DNA of 64,000 nucleotides, from the NCBI GenBank assembly GCA_020736575.1, contig JAGPYM010000017.1:186001-250000 (forward strand), given 5' to 3'. Positions 56,841 to 64,000 of this stretch are shown here, piece by piece. The DNA comes from Thelonectria olida. Its lineage: Eukaryota; Ascomycota; Sordariomycetes; Hypocreales; Nectriaceae. Made by a program: the position numbers and the translations under genes. The first letter of the stretch is position 1. The number at the start of each line of letters is the position of its first letter. The notes beneath the pieces are model-generated. The model was not told the DNA's origin and made no database searches. It saw only the letters and a program-made list of their open reading frames with translations.

Positions 56841-57902
56841 TCACACCTCGATGGCCTTGAAGTCGCCAATGACCTGGTCCAGCTCTGCCAGGATCTCGCT
56901 CTTGCGCTCGTCTGAGCACCAGCTCTCCTCGATTGCACCGCGGACAATCCAATCCCAGTCCTTGACTTCCAAGCCAAACGCCTCCTGGACGCGACAGTAG
57001 ACCTCCTGAGCGTAGGCGCCAAAGTAAGCCGGGTCATCGCTGTTGATGCTGAAGCGGACGCCGGCATCAAGGAATGCGTGGATAGGGGCATCCTCGAGAC
57101 GCGGGAGGTTGCAGAGCGCCACATTGGACCAAGGGCATAGCGTCAGGAGGGTGCGGTTTGCGGCGAGCGAGGCGAGCAGCTCGGGATCCTGACCGGCGGC
57201 GAGGCCGTGGTCGATTCGCGAAACTCCGAGGTTCTCCAACGACGAGGTGATGAAGGACGGGGGTGCTTCTTCGCCGGCGTGGGTAGTGAGATGAGTCCCC
57301 GTCGTAGCCACGCGAGCGTAGATGTCCTTAAAGAGCTCCGGGGGGAAGGCTTTCTCGCTCGAGACCATGCCGAAGCCCACGAGGGTACCATCGGTGAGAT
57401 GGCCGCGATCCAGCACTATGTCAACGAGGGCATCCGACTCCGGAACTGGTAGATGACGCAGAATGCACACAATGAACTCGACGGTGATACCGAGCTCCTT
57501 CTGGGCACGCTTCTTGGCCGCCGTCAGGCCGGCGATAACGGTATCATAGCTGACGTCGCGAGCCATATGCGCCTGAGGATCGAAGAAGATCTCGGCATGG
57601 CGGATCTTGTCCTGTGCGGCCCTTTCAAGATAGGCCCAGGCAAGGGTCTCGTAGTCCTCTTCGGTAATGAGAACGCTCATTCCGAGATAGTAGTAATGGA
57701 GGAAATCATCCAAGCAGGTGAAGCGGCCGTAGCGCTCACGCAAAGTAGCGGGCGAGGCATAAACGGGGTCATCAGGGAGCTGGATGTCGTTCTTCTTGGC
57801 AAGCTGAAAGAGCAACTCTGGCTCGAGGGTTCCCTCGATATGGAGATGCTGCTCGACCTTGGGAAGAGAGACGATGAGATCGTGCAGAGGCGACTTGCAC
57901 AT
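56841..57902 (-). CDS. AAH1: Adenine deaminase (Aah1 type)
   Basis: Zinc hydrolase converting adenine to hypoxanthine and ammonia in purine salvage. Single exon, 353 residues from MCKSPLHDLI, matching the length of yeast Aah1 (about 350). The metal and catalytic residues of the adenosine/adenine deaminase family are present: H19 and H21 (EQHLHIEGTLEP), H208 with E211 (LTTHAGEEAPP), H232 (RIDHGL), and D289/D290 (SINSDDPAYF). The segments RHAEIFFDPQAHMARDVS, CILRHLPVPES and GTLVGFGMVSSEKAFPPELF match Aah1 rather than animal adenosine deaminase. An in-frame ATG at 57971 would add 23 residues before the conserved region; I take 57902 because it fits the family start. Confidence 0.92.
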   Translation of the reverse strand: MCKSPLHDLIVSLPKVEQHLHIEGTLEPELLFQLAKKNDIQLPDDPVYASPATLRERYGRFTCLDDFLHYYYLGMSVLITEEDYETLAWAYLERAAQDKIRHAEIFFDPQAHMARDVSYDTVIAGLTAAKKRAQKELGITVEFIVCILRHLPVPESDALVDIVLDRGHLTDGTLVGFGMVSSEKAFPPELFKDIYARVATTGTHLTTHAGEEAPPSFITSSLENLGVSRIDHGLAAGQDPELLASLAANRTLLTLCPWSNVALCNLPRLEDAPIHAFLDAGVRFSINSDDPAYFGAYAQEVYCRVQEAFGLEVKDWDWIVRGAIEESWCSDERKSEILAELDQVIGDFKAIEV

Positions 57903-60900
57903 GGTGACCTGGGTTTTGAGTATCGGAATGTTGGTAGAGTCTCGGAATTGACTTGGAGCTTTGTCGATCACTTGTCGAACGATGGCAAAAGTCGACTGAT
58001 GTCAGGGGAGGCTCGCTTGAAACTCAATTTGAAACTGAGCACAGTCCGGGGGATTGGTGGCAGAAATTTCTTCCTGTTCCTGGAGAATGAATCGTTGACT
58101 CGAATAAACAGTAAAACCGCTTGGATCTGTCACGGAGTTGATATGAGCTGGAGCCAGTCTATATGGCAAAGTTCTACCGCAAGCTGGGACAAGGCGGACC
58201 GATAACGAGCCCAACTTCGGGAGCTTCCGCCCGTTGTTGACTTCGGAGAGCGGCGAAACAAAACAGCTTGAGCGCTTTGGGCAGCGTCGCCGTTAACACC
58301 ACCACTTTGTGGTACCGTTGAAAGGAAGAAAAAAGAGACCCTTTCGAAAGGGCTGGACATGGCAAAAGTCGACATTCGCATGGTGTTCTGCTATCGCTAA
58401 CCAACCACCACCTCCTCGCCACAAAGCTCCCGCCAAGCGTTGTGCGACGCAAGGGTGAGGGATGTGGCGCATTGTCAGCCCGCACAGAGATAGACGTGAA
58501 GTGACGGGTGCTGGCGCTGGTGCTTCCGACGGCCGAGATTCCCTCTTTCAAGGCCCTAACTAATAAAAGTGATCATCTTGTCCTTGTCAGCGCTTACCAC
58601 GATTGCTAGCCCCGGGACTAACATATGTTGGTTGGGCCGTAGGGATGCAGTTCGAGGTTGGCCCACTTCCGAAGGATCCCTATCGTTTCCGCCCATCATC
58701 TGCCAAGTCCAACTGCCCAAGGCCGCGGCCCGTGGCTAATGAGAAGGCCTGGAGTCTTCTGCAAGCTTGCGTCGTCAACTGGGGTAACACTAGCGCCCCT
58801 CGTCAGTGTCGTCACGCTTTTGTATTCGTATCGTGCCATGCCGTGTCGATGGCGTCTCAAAGGCCAGGACCAGGGACAGGACAGGGTGAAGACAAGAATC
58901 AACTCGCAGATGCTGTAACTCGGTACTGTATTCAAGCACTTCGTTTCAGTTCCGACATCCGCGTAGGGGAGCTAGCGGCCGGTTCAGCCCAATAGGAAGA
59001 GATATCGAGTGGTACAGACAACGCGGCAAATGAATGGCCGATCTCTCTCATCCATGCCCACATCCCATCAGGGCTGGGCCAATGGCGAAATGGCATGGGC
59101 ACGCAAGCCTCCGAACTCGCGTCTCGCTTGTACTCCGTACGTTTGCCGGCCCCCGCTGCCCCGATTGCCCTTCCGCTGCCATTGACAAGGGGAGTGTCCA
59201 GTTCCGAAGGCGCGGCTCGCTCAAGCATGTTGGCCGTTGCTGCTTCAGTCTCCGGCGGTCGGGCAAGTCGGCGTGAGCCTAATTCTGTTGTCTTTAATTC
59301 CCGTGGCCTATTGGGAGCCACAGAAGATGGGGCTTCCGTTGCCATGCCTTTCTGGGACGAGGCGACGTAAGCTCCTGTGGGATCTATCCTCTCATGGTGG
59401 AGCGGTTTAAATAACCAAAATAGACCCGGGATAGCTGTCTTTCATCACCTTGTTTAAATGCCAACTAAAGGAGATCCTAGTTGCACAAGCGACGGCAGCG
59501 GTAAACGTGACCTGATGAAGAGTAACAAGGGTTGGAAAGAGGACCCCTGGTGCAACATCAGTTTGTTTTTTCGTCTAGCAAATCTGTTGACTCCTGAACA
59601 CGCGTATGGACAATGGCTGCAGGGGGTCGTGAGGAGGAGAGACGAGGCATAGTCGCCATACAAACCTTCGCAGTCAGGATCGAAGGATCTCGGCACGTCC
59701 TCCCCCACAAGCCACATGTGCTCACACGCAACTCGCAGGTGTCCCCTACCAGGTTATCCCTCTTTGACATTCGCTCTAGGCTCGTTGCAGCTCTGAACTG
59801 ACGAGCGATCCGCTCAGTTACTCGGGTGCGAATCGGAATTACTCCTACATTGAGTTGCAGATGTGTAGAGATCTGGGTCTTCAACTCGGCGAAACAGACT
59901 GCGAGATGCCCCCCAGTAGTTGTAGGATGCAACGTAAATGATCTTACACGATGCCGTCTTCAAGTCGGATCATGCCTTGATGTCGCATTCTTGAGAGTGA
60001 AAGGGCATTCTTGCTCAACTGTCGTTGAGAGTGCTAAAACTTAGCTTTAGTGCGGTCTTTGGGGGGCTTGAGCGATGCGTCGCCAGGTTTGAATTCGAAG
60101 ACTCTCGGCAGCACACCCGATAAGAAGGTGTCAGCTCATGTGGCTTGCCGTGGGAGGAATAATTATTTTACCCCTCTCTGGATTGCTGTCAGTCTTCAAA
60201 GGGCCCTTTGGCCGCATGCACATCCACGTCGGACCAGCTTGTTCGACGACGACTGTCCCTCCGGAGCATTCCACGAGGATCGACGAGCAACTGAGAGACC
60301 CAGGGAGGCCGAGGCTGGCCCTAAACGGAACCCGAATAATTTAAGCACAAGCCCCGGCCAGTACTAATAAGCTAAATCAGTCAGAGGAGTCAGTGAATAA
60401 TTGGGTAGTTCGCAATGGTAGTGGCGTCACTTCTCGTAGCATAGGCCATGCATACTCGCAGAACTGTCACCTTCGACCTCGTTTTTGATTCGCTTATGCT
60501 TGATCTTGCAGTGCCAACCGTCATCGCCATGGTACCCCATCTCAGAGAGAGAGATGGTCGCTTGTTGACGGTTAAAACTGAGGGGGTTTCACGATTTGAG
60601 TCAGTCTTTTTCTTCCCTATCTGTTTTGAAACTGATCATGACCACAAAGAAAAAGGAAAGCCAGTGGATCGAACCTCGTCACAAGGGGCCGATCCGATGT
60701 GCGGGCATCATCAGGTCTGGATGTTGATTGTGGGACGGTGCCTACGTAAGCCTTCTCGTTCAGCAAGCCAATATTGCGGGATGTGGGTGCAAGATAGAAG
60801 CCATCCTTGAGATTGACCGGACTTTGATTGTGGAGAAAAAGATGGGTTGGGGAGGGGGAGTGGCATCCCCAGCAGGCTAGAATGTCTCAAGAAACGACTA

Positions 60901-63900
60901 GCGCGCTAGAGACTTGCATCGGCATCACCATTCCGGAGTTTTCGAGGCCTTAGTTCTGCCGGCAGTTTGCTAGAGCTGGATGACACCAATGCTGGAGAGA
61001 AAATCACAATTTGATGTCGCACATGGTGCCTCGTTCTAGACTAGAGACTGTTTGATCGGTGGCCTAGCCAAGAAACCTGTGATTGCGGGCTTGATAGCTT
61101 TGAAATGTTGGTCCGACACGGCCAGATATTCTCAAAGCACATTCTGAGGCTACTGTACGGAGCAGGTCCGGAGCAGACTCACACCAACGTCAACGTTGGC
61201 GTACGGAGTAGTCGCGGCCAGAGACCAGGACATAGGGATCATACTACGTACGTGCCAGTGGCACGTGGACGAAACAGGGCGTTGGGTGACCCCTCGCCGC
61301 TTGTCTTGTATCCATCGGCCGTCTTGACGAATATGAGTGGATGTGGTACGCATCGGTCGTCGGGCTGTAGTCGTGTGAACCGGTCACAACGTCTAGTAAA
61401 AGAACCGTTCGGCTGGATAAGGGGGGGGTGATCCTAGATCCAACGGGCTCAGAACAAGCCAGCACAGCCCCACCAACAAGCTGAAATCCAATCGCGGATG
61501 GGTTATCCGAACGGGGATGCATACGCATCGTTCCTCGCCGTGGAGCACCAAAGGACCATTTTCCAGTACGAATCCAGCAGGCTGGTCTGGAGTGGATTGC
61601 TTGCGCCGTTTTAGTACAGAGGAAACTATTGGTAGAGCCGCGAAAGGCTCTCTTCGTCACGTCTTCGGCATCTCTCATCCGGTTGGAACCGCTGGTCAAT
61701 AAGAGTGGACGGAGCGCCTAATAGTTAACCGTGTTTAAACGAATCGAAGTGCGACGCACGTCGGCCCATCGCGCTTGTGTCTTTTGTCCAATCGACGGGG
61801 GTTAAGTGGCTGAGGTCCACATCAGCCGCAGGGGACGGTGTCTCTGTCGCTTCTCCTGTTCAGTCGGGCGACAGCTTCTGAGAGACGGGTTGAACAAGTT
61901 TTGCGCATCTGCACCTCGACGGCCTTGGGAGTCCTGAGTGGATGCTTCCTTAGCCCAGCTTACGTAGCACACAAAGCACTTTGGCTAGCCCACTTTCTCT
62001 CGTCGTTGGTTTCTCCGGCTGTCTGCGTCATCCATGAACGCGTTTGAACGGAACGAGGTGAAGTTACAGCGCGAAACGAGGAAATGACGACCGGTTGTGG
62101 AGGTGTCACTGGTTTGCCGCGCCTTGTATGGAGCAGCAACGACGTTGACGGTCGGAATGGGTGTCTCATGGGCCGATGGGCGATTTGGAGGGCCGCGCAC
62201 TGAGAAGGGGCACATCAAGCGTCAGGGTGTGTTTGATCGCCGCTCCGTCACTTTTCTTCTTTTTGTGATCGAGCCGAGGACAGGCCAGGGACAGGTCGAA
62301 GGGGAGGGGAACGGAAGCAACTGTGAGGATCAGGGCTGTCTGTCAGCAAGGATGCGGATGTAGTTGGTGTGGAGTTTCCAAGACTTTAAGGGCGATGATG
62401 CCGCAAAAGGTGCGTCCGGGTCTTCCAGTCCTGCGAACAAGGGGCATTTTCGGACCTTCCTCCCTCAAGGTGTCAGAACATTTCGGATGCACCTGCCTTT
62501 CAAAGTCATGTGTAGAAACTATGGGAGGAACTTGGCTGGAGTCGCAATCTCGGCGAAGCAGGAGCAATAGGGATTGGTGAGTACCCTACTTATTGAGTGC
62601 TCTACGCACCTGCCTGTACACCTACATAGTATGAAGAAACTCCCTTCAAGCATCCATGGAGGCAGGTACGAGAAATTAAGGTAGGCACGCTGTGTGGTCT
62701 GTACTACGTAGTACATCATAGCAGACATCGAACGCCCCTGCCAAATTCGCACGGCGCATTTCCTTTGGTGTTTGGTTACAGATGGATGAATGTGTATCCG
62801 TAGGAAGACGCAAGTCGAACTAAGATCCTGCACCGGGCACCAGGTTGCACTCCGGACGTACGTCCAGCACCGAAGGGGATTTGGCTCCCTTATCCACTCG
62901 AGTGCTTTGCAGCCGAACAGCCAAAAGTTACTCCGAGAGAGACCGTGGGACTGCACTTGAATAGAGTTGCGACGACAGGACGGGTGTAACTGGCGATGCT
63001 GTGTTCTTCCGGTCTTCAATTGCCTAATAAAGCAGATTGATACTGGCTGGCGTACGTAATCCATTCCAATTTCTGCCAACCACGAGTACCGGTACGTGCC
63101 GCACGTGAAACGGGCAGCGACATTGAAGGCTCGACCAGGCGCGTTTGTGTACGTGTATAACTGCGTAGGGATGACTTGATGTGGGTTTGTAACTGCCCTG
63201 GTGGTGTGCATACCCATTGTCTGTGCGAGCAAGCGCAGGGCTCAAGGGGCTCAAGGGAGGAAAGTGCAAATCGGTTGGCCGCCCACCTCCCGCCCACCAC
63301 CACAGTCTCATCCCATCCCATCTCATCCATCCACACACATGCTTTGGATGCCATCACAATTCGCCCAAGAAAGCAAAAACCCATGGCGATTGACAGTCGC
63401 ATCCTTCCATTGTTGCCGTCGCTCAAAGCCGAGAAATCAGGCTACCGATTGCCTCGCCAAGTATGTACCTCTGCAGGTCTGCTTGACATGCATCCGCGTC
63501 GTCTCCATGAGCAATCCTGAACCAAGATGCCTGCACTCAACTCCAATCTCAGCCCACACGACATTGATACGGAGATAGGGACAACTGGCCAAATGACACT
63601 ATTATGTACATACGTACAGCACATACGTATGTACCCCCTCTCGCCGACGGCTTCTCCTCCCTGCTAATTCTAAACGAAAATGGACAGAGCTCTCACTGGC
63701 AGCTCTTGGGCTCAAAGATTGATTGAAGCGCCCCATAATACATTCCACTTAGCCTAGTGCGAGCGTGTCTCCCGACATCCCTGTTACTTTAAGGTTGGGA
63801 AGACCTTCTTCTCTGCCTTCTTCAATGAACCAGTCGGCGAATCGGCCCCGCTCTCTTTGTTCGGCGGCGCGTTTCCAACTTCCGGCCGGGCGTGGAATAG

Positions 63901-64000
63901 CCTCGTCGTCTATGCTGGGTGACCTACCACTTCAACGAAAATGGCATTTAGGGAGTCAAGCGCTTGTGCCGCCAACCCAAGTCAAACCTTTTCGCATGTG
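57903..64000. other. 6.1 kb with no convincing gene
   Basis: This holds the aah1 promoter at its left end and then only short open frames, up to 237 codons (63232-62519, minus), none with family motifs, plausible splice joins or a signal peptide. TACGTA-type motifs recur (about 61244, 62702, 63050, 63611). No tRNA, transposase or terminal repeat was recognised. Confidence 0.45.

Noticed and set aside
57453..58205. 250-codon plus-strand frame overlapping adenine deaminase
   Set aside because: It lies opposite a strongly supported enzyme and shows no family motif.
60062..60105. Possible tRNA B-box-like sequence (GGTTTGAATTC)
   Set aside because: No matching A box or cloverleaf arms could be formed around it.
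62519..63232. 237-codon minus-strand frame in the right-hand gap
   Set aside because: No motif, irregular composition and many rare residues (Cys, Trp); looks like chance.

Overview
The window is nuclear DNA of a filamentous ascomycete, most likely a sordariomycete (Pezizomycotina). The evidence is short introns of 47-100 bases with GTRNGT donors and CTAAC-type branch sites, pyrimidine-rich leaders, a secreted cutinase, and single-copy housekeeping proteins with filamentous-fungal architecture. I see no tRNA, rRNA, CRISPR array, virus or intact transposon. Species cannot be fixed from the sequence alone.

Layout: (1) 1-2127 minus, an F-box/leucine-rich protein cut by the window edge. (2) A 4.2 kb gene-free stretch, then a C2H2 zinc-finger regulator of the FlbC/BrlA type at 6292-7461 minus, with about 8.3 kb of gene-poor DNA upstream of it. 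(3) A compact housekeeping block, 15739-28184: eIF2B gamma (minus) divergent from a Pex22-like peroxin (plus), then the SAGA subunit Spt20, the autophagy/trafficking protein Atg27 and mitochondrial acetylornithine aminotransferase, all plus. (4) A secreted cysteine-containing protein with C-terminal tandem repeats (28665-29633 plus), convergent with glutamate decarboxylase (30586-32796 minus). (5) A 6.5 kb gene-poor stretch upstream of glutamate decarboxylase. (6) Minus-strand genes for an HSL-type alpha/beta hydrolase, a cutinase and a calpain-like protease (39258-48220). (7) Plus-strand RING/TRAF zinc-finger protein and the E4 ubiquitin ligase Ufd2 (50188-56364), convergent with adenine deaminase (56841-57902 minus). 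(8) 6.1 kb to the end with no convincing gene.

The genes do not form a pathway cluster. Loose themes are protein turnover (F-box, RING/TRAF, Ufd2 E4, calpain), membrane or peroxisome traffic (Pex22, Atg27), amino-acid metabolism and its control (eIF2B gamma, acetylornithine aminotransferase, glutamate decarboxylase) and secreted factors (cutinase, repeat protein). Exon models below were built by reading donor and acceptor sites and checking that frames join; they are not supported by transcripts here. I did not find a clearly new multi-gene system. The most unusual single items are the secreted repeat protein at 28665, an in-frame GC-AG intron in ufd2, and the very large non-coding spaces around the zinc-finger and glutamate decarboxylase genes.
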